In this document: positions 48,810 to 58,714 of the stretch, piece after piece
Numbering within the stretch: the first letter of the stretch is position 1
Layout: each line of letters starts with the position of its first letter
From: CAIYZT01 sp052387855
Lineage (GTDB): Bacteria > Pseudomonadota > Alphaproteobacteria > Rhodobacterales > Rhodobacteraceae
Direction of reading: 5' to 3'
Assembly (NCBI GenBank): GCA_052387855.1
Contig: JBQTIT010000018.1
Location: forward strand, 1 to 64,000
Length of the DNA: 64,000 nt
Made by a program: the position numbers and the translations under genes
Notes under the pieces: generated by a model
Databases searched by the model: none
Seen by the model: only the letters and a program-made list of their open reading frames with translations
What the model was told of the DNA's origin: nothing

Positions 48810-49646
48810 ATGGGGATGGAGGGACTGGAAGACTACAAGATCCCGGTCGGAAAACTCGCGAAATCCGTCTTTACCTGGATGAACGAAAACCTTGGCTGGC
48901 TCTTTGACGGCATCTCGGCCGTCATGGAATGGCTGATCGAGGGCATCCTGTGGCTGCTTCAGACCCCGCATCCGCTGATCATCATCGGGCTGTTCGTGGC
49001 CCTGACCTGGGCCTTGCAGCGCAACTGGAAGGTGTGCATCGGCATCTTCCTGGGCTTCATGTTCATCCTGAACCAGGGCTATTGGGAGGAGACGACCGAA
49101 AGCCTGACGCTGATCCTGTCGGCCTGCGTGGTCTGCATGGGCCTGGGCGTGCCGATCGGCATCGCGGCGGCGCACCGGCCGCGGCTGTATGCCGCCATGG
49201 TTCCGGTGCTGGACCTGATGCAGACCTTGCCGACCTTTGTCTATCTGATCCCGGCCATCGTGTTCTTTGGCCTTGGCATGGTGCCGGGGCTGATCGCCAC
49301 GGTGATCTTTGTGCTGCCGGCGCCGATCCGGCTGACGCAGCTTGGCGTCTCGTCCACGCCGACCGCGCTTTTGGAGGCGGCCACCGCCTTTGGCGCCACG
49401 CCGCGGCAGCGGCTGTGGAAGGTCGAACTGCCTTATGCCTTTCCGCAGATCATGGCGGGGCTCAACCAGACCATCATGCTGTCGCTGTCGATGGTCGTGA
49501 TCGCGGCGCTGGTCGGGGCGAACGGGCTGGGGGTGCCGGTGGTGCGGGCGCTGAACTCGGTCAACACGGCGCTTGGCTTTGAATCGGGGTTCATCATCGT
49601 TGTGGTGGCGATCCTTTTGGACCGCAGCCTGAGGGTGTCGCGATGA
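48810..49646 (+). CDS. choW: Choline ABC transporter permease
   Basis: 278 aa with six or seven membrane segments. The BPD-type permease region includes the cytoplasmic coupling loop EAATAFGATPRQRLWKVELPYAFPQIMAGLNQTIMLSLSMVVIAALVGANGLG. The ATG at 48810 or 48816 (MGMEGLEDYKIP) can serve as start. Its stop overlaps choV (ATGA). Confidence 0.94.
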   Translation: MGMEGLEDYKIPVGKLAKSVFTWMNENLGWLFDGISAVMEWLIEGILWLLQTPHPLIIIGLFVALTWALQRNWKVCIGIFLGFMFILNQGYWEETTESLTLILSACVVCMGLGVPIGIAAAHRPRLYAAMVPVLDLMQTLPTFVYLIPAIVFFGLGMVPGLIATVIFVLPAPIRLTQLGVSSTPTALLEAATAFGATPRQRLWKVELPYAFPQIMAGLNQTIMLSLSMVVIAALVGANGLGVPVVRALNSVNTALGFESGFIIVVVAILLDRSLRVSR

Positions 49647-50674
49647 ACGCCGTCGAATTCGACCGGGTCTCGATCGTCTTTGGCGAGCATCCGGAGCGCG
49701 CCCTGCCGCTGATGGACCAGGCCAAGACCCGGGCCGAGGTGCAAGAGGCCACCGGGCAGGTGCTGGGGGTACACGACTGTTCGCTGAATGTGGCCAATGG
49801 CGAGATCCTGGTGCTGATGGGCCTGTCCGGCTCTGGCAAGTCGACGCTGCTGCGCGGGGTCAACGCGCTGAACCCCGTGGTGCGCGGCGAGGTGCGGGTG
49901 AGCGACGGCGACAAGATGGTGTCGGTCACCCGGGCCGACCCCGAAACGCTGCGGCGCCTGCGGCTGAACCGGATCGCGATGGTGTTCCAGCAGTTCGGCC
50001 TTCTGCCCTGGCGATCGGTGCGCGAGAATGTCGGACTGGGGCTGGAACTGGCCGGCCTGCCGCCCGAGGCGCGCCGGCCACGGGTGGACGAGCAACTGGC
50101 GCTGGTCAACCTGTCGCAATGGGCCGAGCGCCGCGTGGGCGAGTTGTCGGGCGGCATGCAGCAGCGTGTCGGCCTGGCGCGGGCCTTTGTGACGCAGGCG
50201 CCGATCCTCTTGATGGACGAGCCGTTTTCGGCGCTGGACCCGCTGATCCGCTCAAAGTTGCAGGACGAGCTTTTGGACCTTCAGGCCAAGCTGAAGCGCA
50301 CCATCATCTTTGTCAGCCACGATCTGGACGAGGCCTTCAAGATCGGCAACCGCATCGTGCTGATGGAGGGCGGGCGCATCGTGCAGATGGGCACGGCGCG
50401 CGAGATCATCGCCAATCCGGTCAACGATTATGTCGCGGATTTCGTCGCGCACATGAATCCCCTGGGTGTTCTGACCGCGCGCGATGTGATGGTCCCCGGC
50501 CAGGCGGGGGCCGGGGCGCGGGCTGCGGCGGCCCGGACCGCTGTCAGGGACATCATGCAGATGATGGCCGAAGGGGTGGACGAGATCGCCGTTGTCGAGC
50601 ATGGCAAGGCGCTGGGGGTGATCCGCAGCGCCGGCCTGATGGCCAAGCTGATCGACCCGCGCGGCAAGGTCTGA
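49643..50674 (+). CDS. choV: Choline ABC transporter ATP-binding protein
   Basis: 343 aa. Walker A in MGLSGSGKSTLL, signature LSGGMQQRVG, Walker B ILLMDEPFSALDP. The N-terminal insertion (FGEHPERALPLMDQAKTRAEVQEATGQVLG) is typical of ChoV/ProV. The C-terminus holds a short CBS-like segment (VRDIMQMMAEGVDEIAVVEHGKALGVIRS) that may sense ionic strength in ProV relatives. It is convergent with topA across 9 bp. Confidence 0.95.
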   Translation: MNAVEFDRVSIVFGEHPERALPLMDQAKTRAEVQEATGQVLGVHDCSLNVANGEILVLMGLSGSGKSTLLRGVNALNPVVRGEVRVSDGDKMVSVTRADPETLRRLRLNRIAMVFQQFGLLPWRSVRENVGLGLELAGLPPEARRPRVDEQLALVNLSQWAERRVGELSGGMQQRVGLARAFVTQAPILLMDEPFSALDPLIRSKLQDELLDLQAKLKRTIIFVSHDLDEAFKIGNRIVLMEGGRIVQMGTAREIIANPVNDYVADFVAHMNPLGVLTARDVMVPGQAGAGARAAAARTAVRDIMQMMAEGVDEIAVVEHGKALGVIRSAGLMAKLIDPRGKV

Positions 50675-50683
50675 CGGCGCAGG

Positions 50684-53296
50684 CTATTCGATCACCTGGT
50701 CCGCGGGTTTTGCGGCGGATTTTCGGGCCGCCGGCTTTTTGCGCGCCGGTTTCCCTGCCGCCGGTCCGGCCGCCTTTGCCGGCGCCTTGCGCGCGGGCGC
50801 CGCACGCTTTTTCCCACCGCCCTTGCCGGCCTTTTCGGCCAACAGGGCCAGCGCCTGGTCCAGGCTGACCGCCTCGGGCGCGATGTCCTTTGGCAAGGTC
50901 GCGTTGACCTTTTCCCATTTGACATAGGGGCCATAGCGGCCCGGCATCACCTGAATCTCGCCGCCCTGCGGGTGCGCGCCCAGCGATTTCAGCGGCTGGG
51001 CCGGCGCCGCCCCGCCCCGTCCCGGGCCGCGCGCCGCCTTTTGCGCCAGCACCTCGACCGCGCGGTTCATGCCGATGGTAAAGACCTCTTCGACATCGGC
51101 GACATTGGCAAAGACGGCGCCGTGGCGCACATAGGGGCCAAAGCGGCCGATCGCCGCCTCGACCATCTGGCCATCCTCGGGATGCGGGCCGATCTGGCGC
51201 GGCAGGCCCAGCAGGTCAAGCGCGCGCTCCAGCGTCAGGCTCTCGGCGCTCCAGCCCTTGGGCAGGCTGGCACGGTCGGGCTTGGGTTGGGCCTCGGTCG
51301 CCTCGCCGCGCTGGACATAGGGGCCAAAGCGCCCGGTCCGCAACGAGATGTCATGTCCCGCCGCGTCCTGGCCCAGGATGCGGCCGTCGGCCGAGGCCGC
51401 GCCGCCCTCTTCGCCACCCGAAATGGGCCGGGTATAGCGGCATTCGGGGTAATTGCCGCAGCCGATGAAGGCAGAGCCGGAACGCGCCGTCTTGAGGTGC
51501 AGCCGGCCGGTGCCGCAGGTCGGGCAGAGGCGAGGGTCAGCGCCATCGGCGCGCAGCGGGTAGAGGTGCGGCGCAAGAAAGGCGTCAATCTTTTCAAGGA
51601 CCTCGCCGATCCGCAGGTCGGCGGTCTCGGCGATGGCGGCCGAAAAGTCGCGCCAGAACCGCGCCAGCACGTCGCGATAGGCCCGCGTGCCGGCCGAGAC
51701 ATCGTCAAGCTCGTTCTCCAGATCGGCGGTAAAGTCGTATTCCACATATCTGCGAAAGAAATTGGTCAGAAAGGCCGTGACCAGGCGGCCCTTGTCCTCG
51801 GGGATCAGGCGGTTCTTGTCCTTTCGGACATATTCGCGGTCCTGGATCGTGGTCAGAACCGAGGCATAGGTCGACGGCCGCCCGATGCCCAGCTCTTCCA
51901 TCCGCTTGACCAGCGTCGCCTCGGTATAGCGCGGCGGGGCCTGGGTAAAGTGTTGTTCCGGCGCGACATTCCGATCTTCCACCGGCTCGCCCTGCAGGAT
52001 CAGCGGCAGGCGGGCGTCATCTTCGCCCTCGTCGTCGCGCCCCTCGTCGTAGATTTTCAGAAAGCCGTCGAACAGCACGACCTGCCCGGTGGCCCGCAGC
52101 ACGACCTGCCCGTCCGGGCTGGCCACATCGACGCTGGTCCGCTCAAGCCTTGCGGCGGCCATCTGGCTGGCGATGGTGCGCTTCCAGATCAGATCGTAGA
52201 GCTTGCGCTGCTCGGGATCGGACAGGCGCAGGCGTTCGGGGCTGGCCGACATCTCGGTCGGGCGGATGCATTCATGCGCCTCTTGCGCGTTCTTGGCCTT
52301 GTTCTTGTAGATGCGCGGGCTCTGCGGCACATAGGACGGCCCGAAGATCTCGGCGATGGCGGCGCGGGCGGCGCTGACCGCCTCGGGCGCCATGTCGATG
52401 CCGTCGGTGCGCATATAGGTGATGTGCCCGGCCTCATATAGCCGCTGCGCGGTCGACATGCAGGCCTTGGCGCCCATGCCGAACTTGCGGCTCGCCTCTT
52501 GTTGCAGGGTCGAGGTCATGAAGGGTGGATGCGGGTTGCGCCCTGTGGGCTTTGCCTCGACGCTCTGCACCGCCAATGTTCGAGAAGTGATAGCCTTGAC
52601 CGCGATTTCAGCCGCTTCCTGCGTCGGAATGTCGAATTTATCCAGTTTCGTGCCGCCCAGACTGACCAGCCTCGCCTCGAAACTCTGGCCGCGCGGCGTG
52701 TCCAGCACCGCCTTGACCGACCAGAATTCGCGCGCGCGAAAGGCCTCGATCTCCATCTCGCGCTCGACGATCAGGCGCAGGCAGACCGACTGCACCCGCC
52801 CGGCCGACCGCGAGCCCGGCAGCTTGCGCCACAGCACCGGCGACAGGGTGAAGCCGACCAGATAGTCCAGCGCGCGGCGGGCCAGATAGGCCTCGACCAG
52901 GGGGGTGTCGATCTCGCGCGGCTCTTTCATGGCGCGGCTGACCGCGTCCTTGGTGATGGCGTTGAAGGTGACGCGGCTGACCTTCTTTCCCTTTTTCAGG
53001 CTGCTGGCCAGCGCCTCGCTCAGGTGCCAGGAAATCGCCTCGCCCTCGCGGTCGGGGTCGGTGGCCAGGATCAGCTCGTCATCGGTTTTCAGCGCCTCGC
53101 TGATGGCCTTGATGTGCTTGCGGCTGTCGGCGGCCACCTCCCAGGTCATGGCGAAATCGGCCGCGGTGTCGACCGAGCCATCCTTGGCCGGCAGGTCGCG
53201 CACATGGCCGTATGAGGCCAGAACCACGTAATCGGGGCCAAGGTATTTGTTGATCGTCTTGGCTTTGGCCGGGGATTCGACAACAACGACAGGCAT
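50684..53296 (-). CDS. topA: DNA topoisomerase I
   Basis: 870 aa type IA topoisomerase relaxing negative supercoils. TOPRIM domain at the N-terminus (VVVVESPAKAKTINKYLG, DPDREGEAISWHL). The active-site Tyr is in ITYMRTDGIDM. One four-Cys zinc finger is present (CPTCGTGRLHL...CGNYPEC). Three or four short repeats of the form RFGPYVxxG/RYGPYVKW follow, with a 50-residue Lys/Ala/Pro-rich tail (RKAPAKAAGPAAGKPARKK) that should bind DNA. It is followed by dprA upstream on the same strand. Confidence 0.97.
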   Translation of the reverse strand: MPVVVVESPAKAKTINKYLGPDYVVLASYGHVRDLPAKDGSVDTAADFAMTWEVAADSRKHIKAISEALKTDDELILATDPDREGEAISWHLSEALASSLKKGKKVSRVTFNAITKDAVSRAMKEPREIDTPLVEAYLARRALDYLVGFTLSPVLWRKLPGSRSAGRVQSVCLRLIVEREMEIEAFRAREFWSVKAVLDTPRGQSFEARLVSLGGTKLDKFDIPTQEAAEIAVKAITSRTLAVQSVEAKPTGRNPHPPFMTSTLQQEASRKFGMGAKACMSTAQRLYEAGHITYMRTDGIDMAPEAVSAARAAIAEIFGPSYVPQSPRIYKNKAKNAQEAHECIRPTEMSASPERLRLSDPEQRKLYDLIWKRTIASQMAAARLERTSVDVASPDGQVVLRATGQVVLFDGFLKIYDEGRDDEGEDDARLPLILQGEPVEDRNVAPEQHFTQAPPRYTEATLVKRMEELGIGRPSTYASVLTTIQDREYVRKDKNRLIPEDKGRLVTAFLTNFFRRYVEYDFTADLENELDDVSAGTRAYRDVLARFWRDFSAAIAETADLRIGEVLEKIDAFLAPHLYPLRADGADPRLCPTCGTGRLHLKTARSGSAFIGCGNYPECRYTRPISGGEEGGAASADGRILGQDAAGHDISLRTGRFGPYVQRGEATEAQPKPDRASLPKGWSAESLTLERALDLLGLPRQIGPHPEDGQMVEAAIGRFGPYVRHGAVFANVADVEEVFTIGMNRAVEVLAQKAARGPGRGGAAPAQPLKSLGAHPQGGEIQVMPGRYGPYVKWEKVNATLPKDIAPEAVSLDQALALLAEKAGKGGGKKRAAPARKAPAKAAGPAAGKPARKKPAARKSAAKPADQVIE

Positions 53297-53381
53297 TTAC
53301 ATCTCTTCCCTGAAAAGCCGGGCGGACCTTTGGAAAAGGCCCGGATCGGGGGGGGCAAGATGGGTGGCCGTGTTGGGCTTG

Positions 53382-54539
53382 TCAACCGCCCGCCGACAGG
53401 GAGGCGGCCGGGGCCTGGTCCGACCGGCTGATCAGCCCGCCCGGTGCGCGCTGGATGCGCCCGTCAAGCTCCAGCGTCAGCAGCGCGGCGGCCATTGTCG
53501 CGGGCGGCATGGCAAGATCGCGGATCAGCATATCCTCGGCCGTGGGGCTGGGGCCAAGGCGGGCCAGGATCTGGCCGTGCAGCGCGGCGACATCCGCCAG
53601 CGGGCGGGCGGGCGGCACCGGCCCGGGCAGCACCGGCGCCGGCACCTCGGGCGGATGGTCGCGCTCGATGTGTTGCAGGCCCAGCACCTCAAGCACATCG
53701 CCCGGCCCGCGCACCAGCGTCGCCCCGTCGCGGATGAGTTGGTTGCAGCCGGCCGCGCGCGCGTCAAAGGGATGCCCCGGCACCGCCATCACCTCGCGCC
53801 CCTGGTCCAGCGCGTCGCGCGCGGTGATGAGCGATCCCGACCGCGCCGCCGCCTCGACCACCACCACCGCCCGCGAGAGGCCCGCGATGATGCGGTTGCG
53901 CAGCGGAAAATGGCGGGTCTGGGGGTGCAGGCCCGGCGGCTGCTCGGACAAAAGGCAGCCCTCGGCGGCGAGGCGCGCGGCCAGGGCGGTGTTTTCCTCA
54001 GGATAGATCACGTCGATCCCGCCGGCCATCACGGCGACGGTTCCGCCCGCCAGCGCGCCCTGGTGCGCCTCGGCGTCGATGCCGCGCGCCAGGCCCGAGA
54101 CCACGACGAGGCCGGCCCCGCTGACCCCTTCGGACAGGCGCCGCGCCATGCGCAGGCCCAATGACGAGGCATTGCGCGCGCCGACCAGGGCCACCATGTC
54201 GCGCGCCAGCTGACCCACCTCGCCCCGCGCCCACAGGACGGGCGGGGCATCGGCCAGATCGCGCAGCCGGGCCGGATAGCCGGCGCGCCCGTGCAGCAAT
54301 AGCTGTGCCCGCGCCGCGCGCCCCGCCGTCAATTCTGCCCGCACCACGGGCAGCGGACAGACCTCGTACCCCTCGACCCCGGCGGCGCGCGCGATCTCGG
54401 GCAGCGCCCGCAGCGCCGCCTCGACCCCGCCATGTTCGGACAGCAGCCGATGAAAGGTCACCGGCCCCACCCGGCGCGAGCGCAGCAGGCGCAGCCACAG
54501 GACCGGGTCCTCATCCCGGCCGGGCGACGCGTCAAGCAT
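53382..54539 (-). CDS. dprA: DNA-processing protein DprA
   Basis: 385 aa. DprA loads RecA onto incoming single-stranded DNA during transformation. It has a winged N-terminal SAM-like part (LWLRLLRSRRVGPVTFHRLLSEHGG). The Rossmann-like core has VALVGARNASSLGLRMARRLSEG, VVSGLARGIDAEAHQGAL, TVAVMAGGIDVIYPEEN and RNRIIAGLSRAVVVVEAA. The C-terminal DprA winged helix ends in LELDGRIQRAPGG. The start is uncertain: ATG 54539, or TTG 54566, which has AAAGGA 9 nt upstream. Confidence 0.92.
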   Translation of the reverse strand: MLDASPGRDEDPVLWLRLLRSRRVGPVTFHRLLSEHGGVEAALRALPEIARAAGVEGYEVCPLPVVRAELTAGRAARAQLLLHGRAGYPARLRDLADAPPVLWARGEVGQLARDMVALVGARNASSLGLRMARRLSEGVSGAGLVVVSGLARGIDAEAHQGALAGGTVAVMAGGIDVIYPEENTALAARLAAEGCLLSEQPPGLHPQTRHFPLRNRIIAGLSRAVVVVEAAARSGSLITARDALDQGREVMAVPGHPFDARAAGCNQLIRDGATLVRGPGDVLEVLGLQHIERDHPPEVPAPVLPGPVPPARPLADVAALHGQILARLGPSPTAEDMLIRDLAMPPATMAAALLTLELDGRIQRAPGGLISRSDQAPAASLSAGG

Positions 54540-54783
54540 CAGGGCGGCGCGTTCGGCAAGTCCCAAGGCGGCGATTCCTTTGCGGGCAAATTCGGCAAAG
54601 CTTGGGGGGCCAAGGTTAACGAAACATGAATCGCGCCCCGGGCCCCTGCCCCGCCGCCGCGCTGGACTTACCCGGTCGCATCTGGACTTAACGAAAATCG
54701 CGCAGATGCGTTGAAATCCGCCCTGGAATTTGATCAATATCGCGCCGGACACGGCCCCAAGCCTTGGGGCCAAGGAGGACATC

Positions 54784-56061
54784 ATGAAAAACGCCGACGT
54801 GGCCCTGCGCCGGGACGAAGCCATTTCTCGCGGTGTCGGCATGCAGACACAGATCTATGTCGACCGCGCGCTCAACGCCGAGGTCTGGGACATCGAGGGC
54901 AACCGCTACATCGACTTTGCCGCCGGCATCGCCGTGGTCAACACCGGCCATTGCCACCCCAAGGTGATGGCGGCGGTGTCGAACCAGCTCACGAAATTCA
55001 CCCACACCTGCCATCAGGTCCTGCCCTACGAGCCCTATATCCGTCTGGCCGAACGGCTCAACGCGGCGGTGCCCGGGGACTGGCCGAAAAAGACCGTCTT
55101 CGTGACGACTGGCGCCGAGGCGGTGGAAAACGCGGTCAAGGTGGCCCGCATCGCCACGCAGCGCCCGGCGATCATCGCCTTTGGCGGCGCATTCCACGGC
55201 CGCACCTTCCTTGGCATGTCGCTGACCGGCAAGGTCGACCCCTACAAGAAGGGCTTCGGCGCGATGATGCCCGATGTCTACCACGTCCCCTTTCCGCAGG
55301 ACGTGCACAACGTCTCGACCGAAGATGCGCTGGCCGGCCTGACCAAGCTCTTCAAGGCCGATCTCGACCCCGGCCGCGTCGCCGCCATCATCTTTGAACC
55401 CGTGCAGGGCGAGGGCGGATTCTACCCCGCCCCCCGCGATCTGGTCCGCGCGATCCGCAAGATCTGCGACGAGCATGGCATCGTGATGATCGCCGACGAG
55501 GTGCAGACCGGCTTTGCCCGCACCGGCACCCTGTTCTGCATGGAGCAGTACGGCGTCGCCGCCGACATCACCACCATGGCCAAGGGGCTGGCCGGCGGCC
55601 TGCCGCTGGCGGCGCTGACCGGCAAGGCCAGCCTGATGGACGCGGCCCATCCCGGGGGCCTCGGCGGCACCTATGGCGGCAATCCGATCGGCATCGCGGC
55701 GGCCAACGCGGTGCTGGATGTGATCGAGGACGAAGACCTCTGCGCCCGCGCGAATGAGCTTGGCGGGCGGCTCAAGCAGCGGCTTGAGGCGATCCGCTCG
55801 GTCACGCCCGAGATTTCCGACATTCGCGGACCGGGATTCATGGTCGCCATCGAGTTGGCCAACCCCGCCAGCCACGCGCCGGACGCCGGCCTGACCACCC
55901 GCATCCGGCTTGAGGCGCAAAAGCGCGGCCTGATCCTCTTGACCTGCGGGGTCTATGGCAACGTGATCCGCTTCCTCGCGCCGATCACCATCCCCGACGC
56001 GATCTTTGCCGAGGCGATGGAGATTCTCGAAGCCTCCATCGCCGCCGCGCGTCAGGGCTGA
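54784..56061 (+). CDS. gabT: 4-aminobutyrate transaminase
   Basis: 425 aa PLP enzyme transferring the amino group of GABA to 2-oxoglutarate. Features include GIAVVNTGHCHPKVMAAV, VTTGAEAVENAVKVAR, AIIFEPVQGEGGF, MIADEVQTGFARTG and the PLP lysine in TTMAKGLAGGLP. ATG 54784 has AAGGAGG upstream, within GGCCAAGGAGGACATC. It is divergent from dprA and followed by a terminator-like hairpin. Confidence 0.93.
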   Translation: MKNADVALRRDEAISRGVGMQTQIYVDRALNAEVWDIEGNRYIDFAAGIAVVNTGHCHPKVMAAVSNQLTKFTHTCHQVLPYEPYIRLAERLNAAVPGDWPKKTVFVTTGAEAVENAVKVARIATQRPAIIAFGGAFHGRTFLGMSLTGKVDPYKKGFGAMMPDVYHVPFPQDVHNVSTEDALAGLTKLFKADLDPGRVAAIIFEPVQGEGGFYPAPRDLVRAIRKICDEHGIVMIADEVQTGFARTGTLFCMEQYGVAADITTMAKGLAGGLPLAALTGKASLMDAAHPGGLGGTYGGNPIGIAAANAVLDVIEDEDLCARANELGGRLKQRLEAIRSVTPEISDIRGPGFMVAIELANPASHAPDAGLTTRIRLEAQKRGLILLTCGVYGNVIRFLAPITIPDAIFAEAMEILEASIAAARQG

Positions 56062-56075
56062 GCCTACCGCGCGCA

Positions 56076-56110
56076 CAGGGCGGGGCCCCGTCGCGGGGCC
56101 CCTGTTCGTT
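56076..56110 (+). terminator. Terminator after gabT
   Basis: GGGGCCCCG and CGGGGCCCC pair over 9 bp around TCG. They are followed by TGTTCGTT, a weak T-rich tail. It separates gabT from bioM. Confidence 0.65.
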
Positions 56111-56154
56111 GGTCAGGCTTGCCGTTGCCGCCCCCCATGCGCTATGGCGCGGGG

Positions 56155-56859
56155 ATGGAGCCGATCGTGCTGACCTCGCTGTCCTATGCCGTGCAGGGCA
56201 AGCCCCTGCTTTCGGACGTGACGGTCACGCTCTCAGCCTCGCGCGTCGGGCTGATCGGGCGCAACGGGTCGGGCAAGACCACGCTGCTGCGCCTGATCGC
56301 GGGGCTGGTGGCGCCCAGCGCCGGCACCGTGCGGCTCGGCGCCATTGACCCCTTTGCCGACCGCAGGGCGGCGTTGGCCGAGGTCGGCATCCTTTTTCAG
56401 AACCCCGACCACCAGATCCTTTTTCCCACGGTCGAGGAGGAACTGGCCTTTGGCCTCGTGCAGTCCGGCGCCACGCAGGCCAAGGCGCTGGCGGCGGCCG
56501 GGACGCTCTTGGCCGCCGAGGGGCGGGCGGACTGGGCAAAGCTGCCGGTCTCCGGCCTCAGCCAGGGGCAAAGGCAATGGCTTTGTCTGCAGGCCGTCCT
56601 GATGATGCGGCCCCGGACGCTCTTGCTGGACGAACCCTTTGCTGCGCTCGATGCGCCGACCGAGGCCCGCCTGCGGCGGCGGCTCGCCGGCCTTGCGCAG
56701 CGGCTGGTGACCATCGCGCACCGCCCCGGCGATCTGGCAGGTTGCGCCGAGGTGCTGTGGCTGGAAGAGGGCCGTATCGCCGCCTTCGGGCCGCCGGGCG
56801 CGGTGCTGCCGGCCTTTGCCGCCCGGATGGAGGCGCTTGGAGCCGATGATGCGGTCTGA
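56155..56859 (+). CDS. bioM: Biotin ECF transporter ATPase BioM
   Basis: 234 aa. Walker A GLIGRNGSGKTTLLRL, Q-loop LFQNPDHQILFPTVEEELAFGL (ECF-type, with the long Q-helix), signature LSQGQRQWLCLQAVLMMRP, Walker B TLLLDEPFAALD. ECF ATPases show this QNP motif. ATG 56155 is preferred over 56119. It is 15 bp ahead of bioN. Confidence 0.92.
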   Translation: MEPIVLTSLSYAVQGKPLLSDVTVTLSASRVGLIGRNGSGKTTLLRLIAGLVAPSAGTVRLGAIDPFADRRAALAEVGILFQNPDHQILFPTVEEELAFGLVQSGATQAKALAAAGTLLAAEGRADWAKLPVSGLSQGQRQWLCLQAVLMMRPRTLLLDEPFAALDAPTEARLRRRLAGLAQRLVTIAHRPGDLAGCAEVLWLEEGRIAAFGPPGAVLPAFAARMEALGADDAV

Positions 56860-56874
56860 CGGACCGGGGGCGCC

Positions 56875-57477
56875 ATGCTGTCGCTGACCTCGCCGCGCCA
56901 GACGCCGGCGCATGGCTGGCCGGCGGGGGCAAAGCTGGGCGCGCTGGCGCTGGTGACCCTGGTCCTGTTCCTGCCGGCGCCAGGCTGGGGCGCGCTGGGG
57001 CTGGCGGCGGGGACCGGGCTGGCGGCGGCGCTGACGGGATGGCGCTGGGGCATCCTGGGGCCCTGGGCGCGGCTTTTTCGCCCTCTCGCGCCCTTTGTGG
57101 CGCTGCTGCTGGTCTGGCACGCCGTCAGCGGCACGCCTTTGGCGGGCGCGGTGATCCTGGCGCGGATGGCGGCGGCCGTGGGCGCGGCCAATCTCGTCAC
57201 CATGACGACCCGCCTGTCCGACCTTCAGGCGCTGGTCCTGTGGCTGGCACGCCCGCTCGCCGGCCTTTTGCCGACACGGGCCATCGCGCTGGCCATCGCG
57301 CTGATGATCCGCTTCATCCCGGTGATGGCCGACCGCGCCGCCCGCCTGTCCGATGCCTGGCGCGCCCGGTCTGCCCGCCGCCCGGGGGCGCGGCTGCTGG
57401 CGCCGCTGGCGCTTTCGGCGCTTGATGACGCCGAACGGGTGGCCGAGGCCTTGCGCGCCCGGGGCGGTGCGTGCTAG
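56875..57477 (+). CDS. bioN: Biotin ECF transporter transmembrane subunit BioN
   Basis: 200 aa, five hydrophobic segments (CbiQ/EcfT family). The C-terminal coupling helix ends in DAWRARSARRPGARLLAPLALSALDDAERVAEALRARG, containing the ARG-type motifs that contact the ATPase. With bioM upstream and bioY downstream it completes the transporter. Confidence 0.9.
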   Translation: MLSLTSPRQTPAHGWPAGAKLGALALVTLVLFLPAPGWGALGLAAGTGLAAALTGWRWGILGPWARLFRPLAPFVALLLVWHAVSGTPLAGAVILARMAAAVGAANLVTMTTRLSDLQALVLWLARPLAGLLPTRAIALAIALMIRFIPVMADRAARLSDAWRARSARRPGARLLAPLALSALDDAERVAEALRARGGAC

Positions 57478-57509
57478 ATGCTGCGGTGCAGAACCGGCAA
57501 AGGATCATC

Positions 57510-58058
57510 ATGGAACGCAAGCTGACCCACGTCGCGCTGTTCGCGGCGCTGATCGCCGCGCTGGGGCTGATCCCGCGGTTCGAGATTGTCCCGGGGCTCG
57601 GCATCACCGCCCAGTCGATGGGGGTGATGCTGTGCGGCACGGTGCTGGGCGCGCGGCTGGGCTTTCTTGCGGCGGGGCTTTTCGAGCTGGTGCTGCTGCT
57701 CGGCCTGCCGATCTGGGCCGGCGGGGTCGGCGGGCTGGGCCTTTTGGCGACGGCCAAGGTCGGATTCATCCTCGGCTTTCCGCCCGCTGCCCTGGCCACC
57801 GGCTGGGCGATGCAGCGCCTGTCCCGCCGGGCCCCGGTGCCGCTGGCGGCGCTTGTCGCCTCGGTCCTGGGCGGGATGGGGGTGCTCTACGCCTTTGGCA
57901 TTCCGGGCATGGCCTGGGGCCTGGGCAAGACCCTGGGCGAGGCCGGCCTGATCGCGCTCGCCTTCATTCCGGGCGATCTGGTCAAGGCGGCCCTGGCCGC
58001 AGCGGTGACGGCCGCCATCGCCAGGGCACGCCCGGGCGCGCTCATGTCCCGGCCGTGA
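57510..58058 (+). CDS. bioY: Biotin-binding S component BioY
   Basis: 182 aa with six membrane segments. THVALFAALIAALGLIPRFEIVPGLGITAQSMGVMLCGTVLGARLGFLAAGLF is the BioY signature, and LLGLPIWAGGVGGLGLLATAKVGFILGF follows. It binds biotin with high affinity. ATG 57510 has AAGGATC 5 nt upstream. Array 5 starts 60 bp after its stop. Confidence 0.94.
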   Translation: MERKLTHVALFAALIAALGLIPRFEIVPGLGITAQSMGVMLCGTVLGARLGFLAAGLFELVLLLGLPIWAGGVGGLGLLATAKVGFILGFPPAALATGWAMQRLSRRAPVPLAALVASVLGGMGVLYAFGIPGMAWGLGKTLGEAGLIALAFIPGDLVKAALAAAVTAAIARARPGALMSRP

Positions 58059-58117
58059 AGCGGGCGATTTGGGCGGACCCTGTCCGGGTACTCGGCCTCG
58101 CATCACTGAAGGGGGAC

Positions 58118-58660
58118 AGCGCCTGACCTCGGCGCGTGCCTCGATCAAAGTCGGGCGAAAAGGAAAACGCACTGCGTTTCCCCGCCCGTGTGGGAAGGCG
58201 TTCGGTAAACCGGTTCCGCGAACACCACGGAGGCCGGCGCTCGACCCGGAGGGCGTGGAGCGCCCTCCCTGGGGGGGTCGGGCGCTGGCCGAGGGCCTTT
58301 GGGGCCCTCGGCCGGGGATGCAGCTTGCGGCGCGCATGACCTCGGCGATGGCCTCGGCCAAAGTCGGGCGAAAAGGAAAACGCACCGCGTTTTCCCGCCC
58401 GGGTGGGAACGGCTCGGCACAACCGGTTCCGCATCAGTGACAGAGGCCGGCGCCCGACCCGGCGGGAGCGGAGCGCCCGCCTGGGGCGGGTCGGGCGCTG
58501 GCCGAGGGCCTTTGGGGCCCTCGGCCGGGGATGTTGACGGGCCTTCGCATGACCTCGGCTGGTGCCTCGGCCACTTCTTGCCGGGCGGGGCAGGCGCTGG
58601 CGACGGGCCTTTGAGGCCCTCGGCGGGGGATGAGGCGGGCGGCATCGCATAACCTCGGCC
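58118..58660 (-). repeat. Intergenic hairpin-repeat array 5 (two full units plus a truncated one)
   Basis: Same orientation as arrays 3 and 4. Hairpin copies start at 58288 and 58501 (213 bp). A third degenerate copy at 58600 comes only 99 bp later, so the last unit has lost about half its length. The array sits between the convergent 3' ends of bioY and the thiolase gene. No coding sequence is visible in the 656-bp gap. Confidence 0.9.
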
Positions 58661-58714
58661 CGCTCGGACGGATCGGCGCGCCCGCCGCCCGTCCCCGGCC
58701 GAAAAGGCGCCCTC

